Positions 37,748 through 47,217 of a stretch of 64,000 nucleotides of DNA are shown here, piece by piece. The translations under genes and the position numbers were made by a program. A model generated the notes under the pieces. It worked only from the letters and a program-made list of their open reading frames with translations, was not told the DNA's origin and did not search any database. The stretch lies in assembly GCA_022650485.1 (NCBI GenBank), contig JALCPP010000010.1, positions 23,990 to 87,989 on the forward strand, in the 5' to 3' direction. Source of the DNA: Oscillospiraceae bacterium (GTDB taxonomy: Bacteria; Bacillota; Clostridia; Oscillospirales; Acutalibacteraceae). Every line of letters begins with the position of its first letter. The stretch's first letter is position 1.

Positions 37748-38478
37748 AAACGGATTTAACCGCCGAATATGTGCGCCGCTTTACCGTTCCGATTTACGAC
37801 GTAGGGCCGGACAACCGGATGACGCTCGGCGCGGTACTGCGGCATGTGCAGGAAACCAGTGAGCAGCATGTGGACCTTTTGCATATCGGCTATGAAGAAC
37901 TGCTAAAGAAAACCGGGCTGGTGTTTTTCCTCGTGTGCAACCGGGCAAAGATTCACCGGCTGCCGTTTCACCGTGAAAAGATAGAGGTCCGCACGCATCC
38001 GCGCGGGCGCGGCGGGGTTCGGTTTTACCGCGATTTTAAATTTTACGATGAAGGCGGAACACTCATCATTGATGCGATGCAGGTGACGGTGCTGGCGGAC
38101 GCGGCTACGCACCGTGTCCGGCGTCCGCAGGCCTTTGTTGACCTGGGCATTTTTCATGACGAACCGGTGGACTCGCAGGAAAAGATGGTTCGCGCCGCGA
38201 CTCCGGCAGATTTGCCAAAAGTGGGGGAACGGCCGGTCTATCGGTCGGATCTGGATTCCAACGGACATGTAAATAATTGCGTGTATGCCGATATCGTTAC
38301 GGATTTTCTTCCGCAATGCGAAGAAAGCAGGGTGTGCGGCCTGCAAATCGATTATCTGGGCGAAACGCCGCCGGGGGATTGCCTTCGGCTGTTTGCGCGG
38401 CATCAGGGCGCAGAAACGCTGATGCGCGGCGAAAATTTACACGGTTTGAGCTTTGAGGCGCGTATTCTGCATGAATAA
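37744..38478 (+). CDS. Acyl-ACP thioesterase family protein (244 aa)
   Basis: Double hot-dog-fold enzyme that frees fatty acids from acyl carrier protein. Visible features: VRRFTVPIYDVGPDNRMTLGAVLRHVQETSEQH at the start, and the catalytic part SDLDSNGHVNNCVYADIV (near residue 165) with the conserved Asn and His. Translationally coupled to serS by a four-base overlap, and probably cotranscribed. Lineages that make medium-chain acids often carry such thioesterases, but the chain length here cannot be inferred. Confidence 0.9.
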   Translation: MKTDLTAEYVRRFTVPIYDVGPDNRMTLGAVLRHVQETSEQHVDLLHIGYEELLKKTGLVFFLVCNRAKIHRLPFHREKIEVRTHPRGRGGVRFYRDFKFYDEGGTLIIDAMQVTVLADAATHRVRRPQAFVDLGIFHDEPVDSQEKMVRAATPADLPKVGERPVYRSDLDSNGHVNNCVYADIVTDFLPQCEESRVCGLQIDYLGETPPGDCLRLFARHQGAETLMRGENLHGLSFEARILHE

Positions 38479-38536
38479 TGGCCTTTTGTGCAAAAAATAT
38501 TTTTTTAGTAAATTTCAGAATATTTCAGATAATATA

Positions 38537-38566
38537 TTGACAAACCATATGTGTATGCGTTATAAT
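38537..38566 (+). promoter_or_regulatory. Promoter of the tRNA operon
   Basis: TTGACA (38537-38542), 18 bases, TATAAT (38561-38566). Confidence 0.88.
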
Positions 38567-38602
38567 ATGAAACGCTCCGCTACTTAAAGTCCGGAGTTTT
38601 GT

Positions 38603-38679
38603 GGCGGCATAGCTCAGTTGGCTAGAGCATTCGGTTCATACCCGAAGCGTCGTTGGTTCGAATCCAATTGCCGCTACCA
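38603..38679 (+). tRNA. tRNA-Met (anticodon CAT)
   Basis: A 77-base cloverleaf with acceptor GGCGGCA / TGCCGCT, D arm AGCTCAGTTGG, anticodon stem-loop TTCGG-TTCATAC-CCGAA, T arm GGTTCGAATCC and an encoded CCA. The anticodon stem lacks the G-C triplet of initiators, so it is probably elongator Met; a tRNA-Ile with modified C34 cannot be ruled out. Confidence 0.92.
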
Positions 38680-38685
38680 TATTAC

Positions 38686-38760
38686 GGCCCGTTGGTCAAG
38701 TGGTTAAGACACCGCCCTTTCACGGCGGTAACACGCGTTCAAATCGCGTACGGGTCACCA
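38686..38760 (+). tRNA. tRNA-Glu (anticodon TTC)
   Basis: A 75-base cloverleaf with acceptor GGCCCGT / ACGGGTC, anticodon arm CCGCC-CTTTCAC-GGCGG, T arm CGCGTTCAAATCGCG and CCA encoded. Six bases after the Met tRNA. Confidence 0.93.
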
Positions 38761-38766
38761 AATTGT

Positions 38767-38843
38767 GGACGCATAGCTCAGCTGGTTAGAGCGTTCGCCT
38801 CACACGCGAGAGGTCACAGGTTCGAGTCCCGTTGCGTCCACCA
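38767..38843 (+). tRNA. tRNA-Val (anticodon CAC)
   Basis: A 77-base cloverleaf with acceptor GGACGCA / TGCGTCC, anticodon arm TTCGC-CTCACAC-GCGAG and encoded CCA. It completes a three-gene operon. Confidence 0.93.
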
Positions 38844-38850
38844 AAAGAAA

Positions 38851-38890
38851 CCGCATGAATCCTTACCGTTAGGGTTCATGCGGATTTTTT
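38851..38890 (+). terminator. Terminator of the tRNA operon
   Basis: CCGCATGAATCC and GGGTTCATGCGG (one G-U-type end) form a 12-bp stem followed by ATTTTTT. Confidence 0.88.
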
Positions 38891-39065
38891 GTGATACGGA
38901 AAATATGCAAGGAGTCTCTTTCAAGGCTTTATGTCAATCGTTGGGGTGACCCTAAAATGGAATGGTTGGGGAGCAGTGTCAAGCAGTTCCCTCTTTTGCG
39001 GTGCAGATTCCTGCGGAAGCGCTTTTGTTCGTGACTAAGCCATGCATGGGGAAAGCGGCCTGTCC

Positions 39066-39094
39066 TTGTATCCACATTGAATTAATGGTATAAT
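39066..39094 (+). promoter_or_regulatory. Promoter of the EpsG-like gene
   Basis: TTGTAT (39066-39071), 17 bases, TATAAT (39089-39094). The stretch 38891-39060 before it shows no gene or repeat that I recognise. Confidence 0.65.
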
Positions 39095-39130
39095 TTTCTA
39101 TAAATTCAATTAAAGTGGAAGGAACATCCT

Positions 39131-40324
39131 ATGGCGGTTTACAACTTTTTAATTTTGCTGATTTTAATCCTTGGCTTGCTGCTTTGTGAGTATAAAAAAT
39201 CAAATACCAATACCATTATTTTTTTGGCAGTATCCTCACTTGCTATGATTGCGGTCGCCTCTCTGCGCGCCGATACGGTCGGCATTGACTACAATCAGTA
39301 CGCAACATATTTTTCGCAGGTGCGTGACGGCGGGTGGGAGTTTCTCATCAGTCCGGCAAACGGGTACCGCATTGAACCGGGTTACAGTTTGCTGAATTAT
39401 GTGGTTTCATTGTTGACGGGCGACATACATGTTTTTATGCTTGTAGTGGCTGGAATTGTGGTTACGCTGACGGCGGTTCTTTTGTACCGTGTTTCACCTA
39501 TTCCATGGATTGGCATGTTTGTATTTCTCAGCTTTGGTTTTTACGGCAATTCGCTCAGCTTTATCCGCCAGTGTATTGCCATTTCCATTTTTCTTTATTC
39601 TGTCGAATTTATGAAGAAAAAGCAGTTTTTGCCGTATCTGCTGATTATTCTGCTGTCGTCTGCCTTTCACAAATCAATGCTGATTATGATTCCGGTTTAT
39701 TTCATCGCGCAGATTCCGGTTAACTGGAAGTCCCTGCTTTCCTATAGCGGGATGGCTATTCTGGTTTCTGCCCTTACGTGGCCGTTGTTCCATTTTGTTA
39801 CTCAATATGTTTATCGGGCTTATGCCACGCAGCAAGGCCTTTATTATATGATTGGGCGCAACTGGCAGACGGCGGCAATTCCGGTGATTACGGCGGCGGC
39901 GATTTTGATTTTAAAACCCTTTATTCTGCGGCGCGACGAACGAAATTGTATTTTAATTAATTTAGCGGTCTACTCCGGTTTGCTTTATATCATGACATGC
40001 CAGCATTTCTTATTTCAGCGTTTTGGCATGATGTTTCTGACGACGGCTATCCTGACAATACCGGAATTATTTGCCAGCATTGGGGTGCAAAGCGTCCAGG
40101 CAGACGCACTGCCGCAGGTTAAAAACCTGAAAGGGCTTCGGAACAAGGCAGAACGGAAAAAAGCATTTGCAGAACGCCGGAAACTAAAAATGCAGATTAA
40201 TACGCATAAATATGTTTATTATTATTCCTTAGCTGCTTTGGTCTTTATCGGGTTTCTGTACCATATCTGGATTCTGCTTGCGAACCGAATCAATTTAATC
40301 CCATATATGACGTTTTTAAAGTAA
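39131..40324 (+). CDS. EpsG-family polysaccharide polymerase-like membrane protein (397 aa)
   Basis: About ten hydrophobic segments with a long loop after the second containing ASLRADTVGIDYNQYATYF and RIEPGYSLLNY, features of the EpsG/Wzy family of exopolysaccharide polymerases. The middle has SFIRQCIAISIFLYSVEFM and a charged loop near residue 345 (KGLRNKAERKKAFAERRKLKM). It probably polymerises or modifies surface glycan repeat units. First gene of the polysaccharide locus on the + strand. Confidence 0.82.
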   Translation: MAVYNFLILLILILGLLLCEYKKSNTNTIIFLAVSSLAMIAVASLRADTVGIDYNQYATYFSQVRDGGWEFLISPANGYRIEPGYSLLNYVVSLLTGDIHVFMLVVAGIVVTLTAVLLYRVSPIPWIGMFVFLSFGFYGNSLSFIRQCIAISIFLYSVEFMKKKQFLPYLLIILLSSAFHKSMLIMIPVYFIAQIPVNWKSLLSYSGMAILVSALTWPLFHFVTQYVYRAYATQQGLYYMIGRNWQTAAIPVITAAAILILKPFILRRDERNCILINLAVYSGLLYIMTCQHFLFQRFGMMFLTTAILTIPELFASIGVQSVQADALPQVKNLKGLRNKAERKKAFAERRKLKMQINTHKYVYYYSLAALVFIGFLYHIWILLANRINLIPYMTFLK

Positions 40325-40373
40325 GGATTTGCGAGCAGCCAGGAAAAAACTTTGTTTTTCATGCAGGCGGTGA

Positions 40374-41300
40374 ATGATGGACGTTTCTATTATTATGATT
40401 AATTACAATACTCCCAAGTTAACAGAACAAGCTATTTCGTCTATTTTTTCCTGCCGCCCAAATTTAAAATTTGAGATTATTTTGGTGGATAACAGCGAAG
40501 ACCCGGCATGGAGATATTCTGGGAGCAGGCAGGGTATTAAAGTGTTAAGCGGCGTAAAAAACCGCGGCTTCGGCAACGCGTGTAATGTGGGGGTTCTGCA
40601 TGCCTGCGGAAAATACCTGTTGTTTTTAAATTCCGATACACTGATGCATCCCGGTACGCTGGAACAGTGTACGGCTTATCTTTCTTCGCATCCGAAGGTT
40701 GGGGCGCTTGGAGCGCGGACTCTGCTGAAAAACGGAACGTTGGACCATGCCTGTAAGAGGGGCTTCCCCACTCCGTGCGCGGCGTTTTACTATTTTACCA
40801 AACTGGACAGGCTGAACCCCGCAAATCGAAAGCTGGGCGCTTACCGGGCAACTTGGCTGGGGGAAACGAGTGTAGGACAAGTGGATTCTGTGGCGGGGTC
40901 GTTTCTGATGATGCCAAAGGATGTTTTTGAAAGAACGAACGGATTTGACGAAACCTTTTTCATGTACGGGGAAGACCTGGATCTCTGCTTTCGGGTCAAG
41001 CAGCTCGGTTATCAGGTTGTCTACTATGGAAAAGCGTCTATTACGCATCTCAAAGGGCAGAGCGGGCTGCATACACAGTCAAAAACGGTTGCGTTTCACT
41101 TTTATCATGCAATGGAGCTGTTTTACCAAAAACATTATCTGCAAAAATATCCCAGCATTGTGAATGCGTTGATTTTAAGTGCCATCCGTTTGAAATATGG
41201 CATTTCAATTGCAAAGATCAGAAGGGGAAGTGCCCTGCGCGCGGCTTTTGCGCACAATTGCAAGAACAGCAAAAAGGCGGGGAAAAAAAGAAAAATATGA
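40374..41300 (+). CDS. Glycosyltransferase family 2, rhamnosyltransferase-like (308 aa)
   Basis: GT-A fold with SIIMINYNTPKLTEQAI at the N-terminus, the metal site FLNSDTLMHPG near residue 85, and MYGEDLDLCFRVKQLGYQV in the acceptor region. The DNSEDP motif after the first strand and the overall plan resemble WbbL-type rhamnosyltransferases, which fits the dTDP-rhamnose genes that follow. The C-terminal end is basic. Acceptor and donor not proven. Confidence 0.85.
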   Translation: MMDVSIIMINYNTPKLTEQAISSIFSCRPNLKFEIILVDNSEDPAWRYSGSRQGIKVLSGVKNRGFGNACNVGVLHACGKYLLFLNSDTLMHPGTLEQCTAYLSSHPKVGALGARTLLKNGTLDHACKRGFPTPCAAFYYFTKLDRLNPANRKLGAYRATWLGETSVGQVDSVAGSFLMMPKDVFERTNGFDETFFMYGEDLDLCFRVKQLGYQVVYYGKASITHLKGQSGLHTQSKTVAFHFYHAMELFYQKHYLQKYPSIVNALILSAIRLKYGISIAKIRRGSALRAAFAHNCKNSKKAGKKRKI

Positions 41301-41324
41301 CCTTGCCGGTGCTTTTGCATATAC

Positions 41325-41353
41325 TTGAATTTTAGGTTTTATTATTGTATAAT
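41325..41353 (+). promoter_or_regulatory. Promoter of rfbA-rfbC
   Basis: TTGAAT (41325-41330), 17 bases, TATAAT (41348-41353). Confidence 0.75.
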
Positions 41354-41448
41354 TTATACTAGAAAAATATGTATATTTGTCAGTAATTTGAAATATATTT
41401 GTTTGCCTATTAAATGGAACAGTAAAATAATTTAGGTGGGATAGAAAC

Positions 41449-42327
41449 ATGAAGGGAATTATTCTTGCAGGTGGGAGCGGGACGAGACTTTATCCACTGA
41501 CGCTGGTTACTTCGAAACAGCTGCTGCCAATCTATGATAAACCAATGATTTACTATCCACTTTCTACCTTGATGCTGGCTGGAATCCAGGACATTTTAAT
41601 TATCTCTACTCCGTATGATCTGCCGAATTTTAAGCGTTTGCTGGGGACCGGTGAAAATTTCGGGCTTCATCTTTCTTATATAGAGCAGCCCTCGCCGGAC
41701 GGCCTGGCACAGGCATTTCTTTTGGGCGAAGATTTTGTCGCGGGGGATCCCTGCGCTATGGTGCTGGGCGATAATATTTTTTACGGCAGCGGTTTGGTAA
41801 AACATCTTCGTACCGCCGCGGAACAGGCTGCCGGTGCAACGGTGTTCGGTTACTTTGTGGATGATCCGGAAAGGTTCGGAATCGTAGAGTTTGACTCGCA
41901 GAAGAAGGTAGTTTCCATTGAGGAAAAGCCGGAGATGCCAAAATCGAACTATGCGGTTACCGGTCTTTATTTTTATGACAGTCATGTTTGTGAATATGCA
42001 AAAACATTAAAACCTTCTGCGCGCGGTGAACTGGAAATTACCGACTTGAACCGCATCTATCTGGAACAGGGAAACTTGAATGTTGTTACACTTGGGCGAG
42101 GTTTTGCCTGGATGGATACCGGAACCATGGATTCCCTTAACGATGCTTCAGAGTTTATCCGGGTAGTCGAAAAACGAGAGGGAATGGTTATTTCCGCTCC
42201 GGAAGAAATCGCGTACCGCAACCGCTGGATTTCAAAAGAACGGCTGAACAGCTGCGCAAAACGGTATGGCAAATCAATTTATGGGAAGTATTTAAAAAAA
42301 GTAGCGGAAAACAGAATTTTATATTAG
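41449..42327 (+). CDS. rfbA: Glucose-1-phosphate thymidylyltransferase RfbA/RmlA (292 aa)
   Basis: First enzyme of dTDP-L-rhamnose synthesis: it joins glucose-1-phosphate and dTTP. The nucleotide-binding start [46 protein letters not shown] and [13 protein letters not shown] are the standard motifs. An AGGTGG-like ribosome site precedes the ATG. It is followed by rfbC after 11 bases. Confidence 0.97.
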   Translation: MKGIILAGGSGTRLYPLTLVTSKQLLPIYDKPMIYYPLSTLMLAGIQDILIISTPYDLPNFKRLLGTGENFGLHLSYIEQPSPDGLAQAFLLGEDFVAGDPCAMVLGDNIFYGSGLVKHLRTAAEQAAGATVFGYFVDDPERFGIVEFDSQKKVVSIEEKPEMPKSNYAVTGLYFYDSHVCEYAKTLKPSARGELEITDLNRIYLEQGNLNVVTLGRGFAWMDTGTMDSLNDASEFIRVVEKREGMVISAPEEIAYRNRWISKERLNSCAKRYGKSIYGKYLKKVAENRILY

Positions 42328-42338
42328 AGGTTAAATCA

Positions 42339-42890
42339 ATGAATCTAATTAAAACAGATGTTTTGGATGTATATATCTTAGAGCCGCAGGTGTTTGGCGA
42401 CAGCCGCGGATGGTTTATGGAAACCTGGTCAGAACGGAAGATGACAAAAGCGGGCCTGCACTATACCTTTGTGCAGGATAATCAGTCGTATTCTGCAAAG
42501 AAAGGAACGCTGAGGGGCCTTCATTTCCAAAAAGGAGAAGATTCTCAGGCAAAGTTAGTGCGCTGCACACGCGGGGCGGTGCTGGATGTGGCGGTGGATT
42601 TGCGGAAAGGGTCTCCAACTTATAAAAAATGGACAAGCGTGGAGCTTTCTGCTGAAAACAAACGGCAGTTCTTAATCCCGCGTGGGTTTGCCCACGCGTT
42701 TTTGACATTGACCGATGATGTGGAATTTCAGTACAAGGCTGATAATTTTTATGCTCCGCAGGCAGATCGTAATATTCGTTGGAATGACCCGGAAATCGGA
42801 GTGGAATGGGGAATTGACAATCCGATTCTTTCCGTTAAAGATCAGAAAGCTCCCTGTTTTGCCGACAGCGATGTCGATTTTATGTTTTAG
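42339..42890 (+). CDS. rfbC: dTDP-4-dehydrorhamnose 3,5-epimerase RfbC/RmlC (183 aa)
   Basis: Third enzyme of the rhamnose pathway, a cupin epimerase. Motifs: FVQDNQSYSAKKGTLRGLHFQ with the catalytic His, VRCTRGAVLDVAVDLRKGSPT, IPRGFAHAFLTL and RNIRWNDPEIG. It lies with rfbA; the second and fourth enzymes are encoded 12 kb away on the other strand (rfbB, rfbD). Confidence 0.97.
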   Translation: MNLIKTDVLDVYILEPQVFGDSRGWFMETWSERKMTKAGLHYTFVQDNQSYSAKKGTLRGLHFQKGEDSQAKLVRCTRGAVLDVAVDLRKGSPTYKKWTSVELSAENKRQFLIPRGFAHAFLTLTDDVEFQYKADNFYAPQADRNIRWNDPEIGVEWGIDNPILSVKDQKAPCFADSDVDFMF

Positions 42891-42923
42891 GGACAAACAG
42901 GAAAACCCTTACCGGAGCAATAA

Positions 42924-42958
42924 AAAATCCCCGCTTTACGTTTGTAAGCGGGGATTTT
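42924..42958. terminator. Bidirectional terminator after rfbC
   Basis: AAAATCCCCGCTTTA and TAAGCGGGGATTTT form a perfect stem around a six-base loop; runs of Ts on both strands let it end rfbC and the convergent phage-like gene. Confidence 0.85.
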
Positions 42959-43074
42959 GCCAACTGAAAGATCGTCTTTTGATCGACTGAATTTGTCCTT
43001 TTCGGAAACATGGGTAAACCTGGGTTACCTAAAAAACGAAGTATGGGGATAGTTCCTGAAAGCGATCGGTTTTC

Positions 43075-44131
43075 TCAGCTCACGGTGATCTTGAAAAAAG
43101 CGCTGAACACCCCTCCAAATCCGAACCGGTAGTAAACCGCACCGCTTCCATAAAAAAGTATCTGGGCACACAGGATTCCGGAAGCACAGCAGAAAATCAT
43201 GCCCCATTGGCTCAGAGGAGCGCCGGATAAATTCGGGCTGACCGAACCGACATAAGAATAGCCATTCTCCGCATTGCTGAAAAGTTCCTGTGAAATCTGC
43301 CCGACATCTTTGACGGCAGCCGGGATTTGCAGAACTGTTCCGCTTTTGGGAACCGCGTTTCCGCCAAATGTAGCGGATTGCACGCTGTTGTCATAAGAGG
43401 CGATGCCGCCGGGGGTGTCCGTCTTTTTGGTAATTTCCGCATCCGCCGCCGCAGTCAAATTGCTTACCATAGAATGAAATTGAGCGGCCGCTGTATTTGC
43501 TGAGTCAACCACGGATTGGGCTGCTTTTGTCTGTGCGGATGCATTCGCCGCGGCGCTGTTTTGCTGCCTTTGCAGCATCGGAGGCAGCCTGGACCGCATT
43601 GCCGGCCGCCGCAAGCGTGTCGGCCGCGGACTGTGAAACGCTGTCTGCGGTTTGCAGCAGGCCTGCTGCTGTATCGACGGCCTGCTGTGCCGTATCCGCG
43701 GTATTATTTGCCAGCGCGAGCGCCGCATCCAGTGCGTGAAATTCGCTGGTACTTTCCAGAGACTGTTCCGATTTGGAACTTTTGACAAAAATTTGCAGAT
43801 TGGTGTTTTTCAGAACAGCTCCGTCTGCGCCGGTAACGCGAAGTTCTGTTTTAGCCCAGCCGAAACAGGAGACGGCCTGCCTGCCGAGCGTCAGTTTCGC
43901 GATTCCCTGCGCAGCGGTTTCGGATTCAACTGTCGCGGTGTCGAAATACACCGTGCCGTCCGGTTTGGTCACATAGAACGTAACCGTTTTACCCGTGAGG
44001 TCAATTGGTGTTTCCCCCTGTGTCAAAACAAAGCGCAGGGTACGCGACTGCGTTTCTCCCTGCACCATGGTTACCACAACGCAGCTGCTTTTCAAAAAAT
44101 TCAGTGAAACGGTTTCAACTGCAATAGACAT
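43075..44131 (-). pseudogene. Frameshifted BppU-like phage baseplate upper protein
   Basis: The first part (from 44131, with AAAGGGGATATTTT before ATG) reads MSIAVETVSLNFLKS and an immunoglobulin-like beta domain typical of phage baseplate upper protein N-termini, then an Ala-rich helical repeat (ANNTADTAQQAVDTAAG). The frame breaks near 43559-43562, where a run of four As (TTTT on +) in place of three moves the reading frame; the Ala-rich helix then continues in the next frame (NSAAANASAQTKAAQSVVDS) to the stop at 43075. The C-terminus has a hydrophobic stretch. Isolated, with no other phage genes nearby. It could also be a sequencing error in a real gene. Confidence 0.75.
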
Positions 44132-44264
44132 AAAATATCCCCTTTGTCGTTTTTATTCGGGTCTATCCTACCCGGCGGCAAAAGGGATATTTGTTCTGAA
44201 AAAGGAAACTATTTATGGGTAAAATATTTTATGCGGTAACTCGTATTATGAAAAACAAGTGTTC

Positions 44265-44690
44265 TTAATCTTTAACTTCTTTAAAAGCAAAAAAGCGTTG
44301 GCCAATGTAATTCAGCGCAGTAAACAAACACATACCGACAAACATTGCCACATTTTCCTGAAGCTTTTGCTTTTGCCCGCTCAACAAGTACAAAGTAAAC
44401 GGTTTGGCAATTCCATATGCCAATCCATAACAGAAGGTAATATTAATGATAAAGCGAATGGCTGTTTTCCATGAGCGGGTTTTGTCTTGAAAAGTAAAAT
44501 ACTTGTTTAAAAAGTAGCTGAAGATGCTGCCAATGATATAATTGGCGGCAGAGGAAATCCAATAACTGCATCCGGCCAGATTATACAACCCGAACATGAT
44601 TGCCATTCCGACTAAAGTATTGACAACCCCGACGACTAAAAACTTTAAAAGCTTGATGTCAAATATTTTATAATTTTTTAATTGTTTCAA
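44265..44690 (-). CDS. GtrA family membrane protein (141 aa)
   Basis: Four membrane segments in the GtrA pattern, opening with LLKFLVVGVVNTLVGMAIMFGLY and containing SYFLNKYFTFQDK. GtrA proteins are believed to flip or recycle lipid-linked sugars for surface glycosylation. It belongs to an AT-rich sub-island (44.3-47.7 kb) that contrasts with the rest of the locus. Confidence 0.9.
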   Translation of the reverse strand: MKQLKNYKIFDIKLLKFLVVGVVNTLVGMAIMFGLYNLAGCSYWISSAANYIIGSIFSYFLNKYFTFQDKTRSWKTAIRFIINITFCYGLAYGIAKPFTLYLLSGQKQKLQENVAMFVGMCLFTALNYIGQRFFAFKEVKD

Positions 44691-44747
44691 ATTTTCATTT
44701 CCTAAATGATATTTACTTACCCAATATGTGATGCATTTACATGCTTA

Positions 44748-45773
44748 TTATGGCACAATGCGCTTTAATAAAGGTATTTTTTTGAGACAAACGACGATGC
44801 TAAGGCTTATGAAATATACTATAACTGTTCCTAACAGCATACCGTTAACATTATTAAAATCAGGGTTTAAGAAGAGCCAATAAAATCGCTGTATAATCAG
44901 ATGAACTAAATAAATACCAAATGTAGCATCTGAGAGCACACTTAGAATTTTATATTTTCTATTGCTGAAAATACTGGCCCAATTGATCTGTTTAAAAAGT
45001 GTAAACACAGCAATAGATATTAGAAGCGTAGGTATTGTTTCATAGCCTATAAAATAAAGATAGTTCTTGCTTTTACCGATGCACATAAGAATACAGCTAA
45101 GCGTACTTGCCAAGACTCCTGCTAAACCTCCAGCATAAATTAAATAGCGATAAGCTTTTTTCAATTGAAGATCTTTTAAAAAGTAACCAAGTAAAAAATA
45201 TTCCAAATATTTACCTGCAAAAGGGATATCAAAACAGATATTAATATTCCAAAAAGTCTGAAGAAAAGGATATACCTGATTTTTGATAACACATAAAACA
45301 ATTAAATAAGATAATGCCTTAGGATGTTCTGTTAATAAAGATAAAATTGGTGTGCATAAATACATTCCAATCAAAACATAAAAAAACCATAAATGATAAC
45401 TTGCAGGTCCGCAAATTGTCTTATTTAAAATGTCAGACACCCCATTGATTTTCTCACCATAAGATTGCTGCCACAGAATATAAATAAAGGTCCATATTAC
45501 AAAAGGCAGGATGACTTTTGAACACCTTTTTTTACAAAAAACTATGGTTGAATATTTTTTTCTAAAATCCAATAATGTTAGGCCACTTATCATAAAAAAA
45601 ATAGGGACAGACCAATGCGTAATAGAATTTAGTATGGCCCCAGTAATCCAATCGAAGCGGATCGTGTTAATTAAATTAGCATCATTCACGATTGTTGATT
45701 GATGTATAAGTACAATACAAAATCCGGCGATTACTCGTAATACATCTAAATAAACAATTCTTACTTTTTTCAT
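44748..45773 (-). CDS. Acyltransferase 3 family membrane protein (341 aa)
   Basis: About ten hydrophobic segments, opening with YLDVLRVIAGFCIVLIHQS (His of the acyltransferase-3 signature near residue 24), then GAILNSITHWSVPIFFMISGLTLL. These enzymes transfer O-acetyl groups to extracellular sugars. It is probably a modifier of the polysaccharide made here. The DNA is AT-rich. Confidence 0.88.
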   Translation of the reverse strand: MKKVRIVYLDVLRVIAGFCIVLIHQSTIVNDANLINTIRFDWITGAILNSITHWSVPIFFMISGLTLLDFRKKYSTIVFCKKRCSKVILPFVIWTFIYILWQQSYGEKINGVSDILNKTICGPASYHLWFFYVLIGMYLCTPILSLLTEHPKALSYLIVLCVIKNQVYPFLQTFWNINICFDIPFAGKYLEYFLLGYFLKDLQLKKAYRYLIYAGGLAGVLASTLSCILMCIGKSKNYLYFIGYETIPTLLISIAVFTLFKQINWASIFSNRKYKILSVLSDATFGIYLVHLIIQRFYWLFLNPDFNNVNGMLLGTVIVYFISLSIVVCLKKIPLLKRIVP

Positions 45774-45845
45774 TTAATCACTTTCTTTTTGTTTAAAGTA
45801 GAGTCGCTTTGAAATCTACTCAATAAATAACGATTTAAACTGACC

Positions 45846-47216
45846 TTATATAATCATCAGCATATTTAAAGTCGATATTGTAGCGGCAAAAGCGGTACAT
45901 GTTACAAATCCATATGCAAATTTACTGTTTCCATTTTTTACAACCTCATGATACAGCATAACACTGCAAATGATAATGGCTCCATACATGTAAATATATG
46001 TTCTCGTATCGGATGCCCAAACAGTTGGAGAAAATCCCATAGCCACCCTTGACAGAAAGCCTAGCAGCATGGTTCCCACAGCGCAAATGCTCTGCCAGGT
46101 ATTCCCGAAGACTAAATACAGCGATACTAAAACAATGCAAAAAGTTCCACACAAAATCAGAAGCGACATGTAACTCTTCGCTTTCGTAAAATTTTCAAGC
46201 GTAATTAAGCCGTGTTCCGTCATCTGTGTATTGATAAATGATAAACCCGTGAAAAAATTAGGGACAAGTTTTAAAACAAGACTGAAGAACAACGCTATGG
46301 TAATCGGTATGTCAGAATAAAGACGGTACAGTTTATCTGCGTATTTGATATGTACTGCAGCACACAGCAATATGCAAAATATAATAAAAATCAAATTTGG
46401 TTGCAGAAAATAATGCGCTAACGTTGATGAAACTCCGATTTCAAGCTTGTCAATAACTGAAATATGGTTGAAATCCTGAAAATAACGCATCTCTACATTT
46501 TTCCGTACAGCGTTTCCCGGACATGTCAAAATAAACACTAAAGAGGTTATACATATTGCCAGTCCAGCAAAAATAAACCAATTGCGTCTTTTCACATATA
46601 GCAAATAGAAAACCAAAAATATAAAGATAGCCAAAAGGACTATACACATTTGTTCCTGATTTGCTGAAAAAAGTAAAGCCATGATTGAAAAAGCATATTC
46701 ATGTTTTTTGATTTTTGTTGCAATACAATCTTTTTTTTGTTGCAATACAATCTTTTTAACAATTGAAAGCACATAAACACCAAGAGCAAGCACCCATAAA
46801 CAATTTAATGTTGTTGTTTCCCAGCCAGCGGTATCCATATCAATAAAGGGATATGCAAACAATAAAATTGTAATGAGCCAATTATCGAATCTGTTATTTT
46901 TATATGCTGTAAGTTTTGAAATGGACACACCTAAAAGTAGCACAATCGCCGTGTCTGTAAGTCTCCAAATAATATGTGGAAAATATTCAATGAAGACCAT
47001 CACAGTTTCAATAGCCAGCCTTGAGCTCCAACCGAAATAATGATCGCGTAAAAAAACTGAAAGACCTGTTGTTTTTAAAACCGTGCTGTAATAGGTATCA
47101 TCTCCAGAATTCATTGGAAGTATCATATGAATGACAAGCATCCCAAAAGCTAAGACAAGGAATGGAAAATAATCGTTCCTGTAAATTTTTTGTGCTTTTG
47201 CTTTTAATTTTATCAT
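45846..47216 (-). CDS. DUF6056-like multi-pass membrane protein (456 aa)
   Basis: About twelve membrane segments. The N-terminal loop has NSGDDTYYSTVLKTTGLSVFL and WSSRLAIETVMVF, a pattern of the DUF6056 family of surface-polysaccharide membrane proteins; a distant likeness to GT-C glycosyltransferases is plausible. The ATG at 47216 is preferred over the GTG at 47228 because it has GGGTGA eight bases before it and then clears the end of the previous gene. Function unknown. Confidence 0.65.
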   Translation of the reverse strand: MIKLKAKAQKIYRNDYFPFLVLAFGMLVIHMILPMNSGDDTYYSTVLKTTGLSVFLRDHYFGWSSRLAIETVMVFIEYFPHIIWRLTDTAIVLLLGVSISKLTAYKNNRFDNWLITILLFAYPFIDMDTAGWETTTLNCLWVLALGVYVLSIVKKIVLQQKKDCIATKIKKHEYAFSIMALLFSANQEQMCIVLLAIFIFLVFYLLYVKRRNWFIFAGLAICITSLVFILTCPGNAVRKNVEMRYFQDFNHISVIDKLEIGVSSTLAHYFLQPNLIFIIFCILLCAAVHIKYADKLYRLYSDIPITIALFFSLVLKLVPNFFTGLSFINTQMTEHGLITLENFTKAKSYMSLLILCGTFCIVLVSLYLVFGNTWQSICAVGTMLLGFLSRVAMGFSPTVWASDTRTYIYMYGAIIICSVMLYHEVVKNGNSKFAYGFVTCTAFAATISTLNMLMII

Positions 47217-47217
47217 T

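Noticed and set aside
38653..38949. Open frame of 98 codons across the tRNA genes
   Set aside because: It runs through two complete tRNAs and the terminator; no ribosome site.
38603..39130. Integration site at the tRNA genes
   Set aside because: No integrase and no direct repeat of a tRNA 3' end was seen, although the polysaccharide locus begins just after.
43075..44131. Prophage region
   Set aside because: Only one phage-like gene is seen, without capsid, terminase, integrase or lysis genes.
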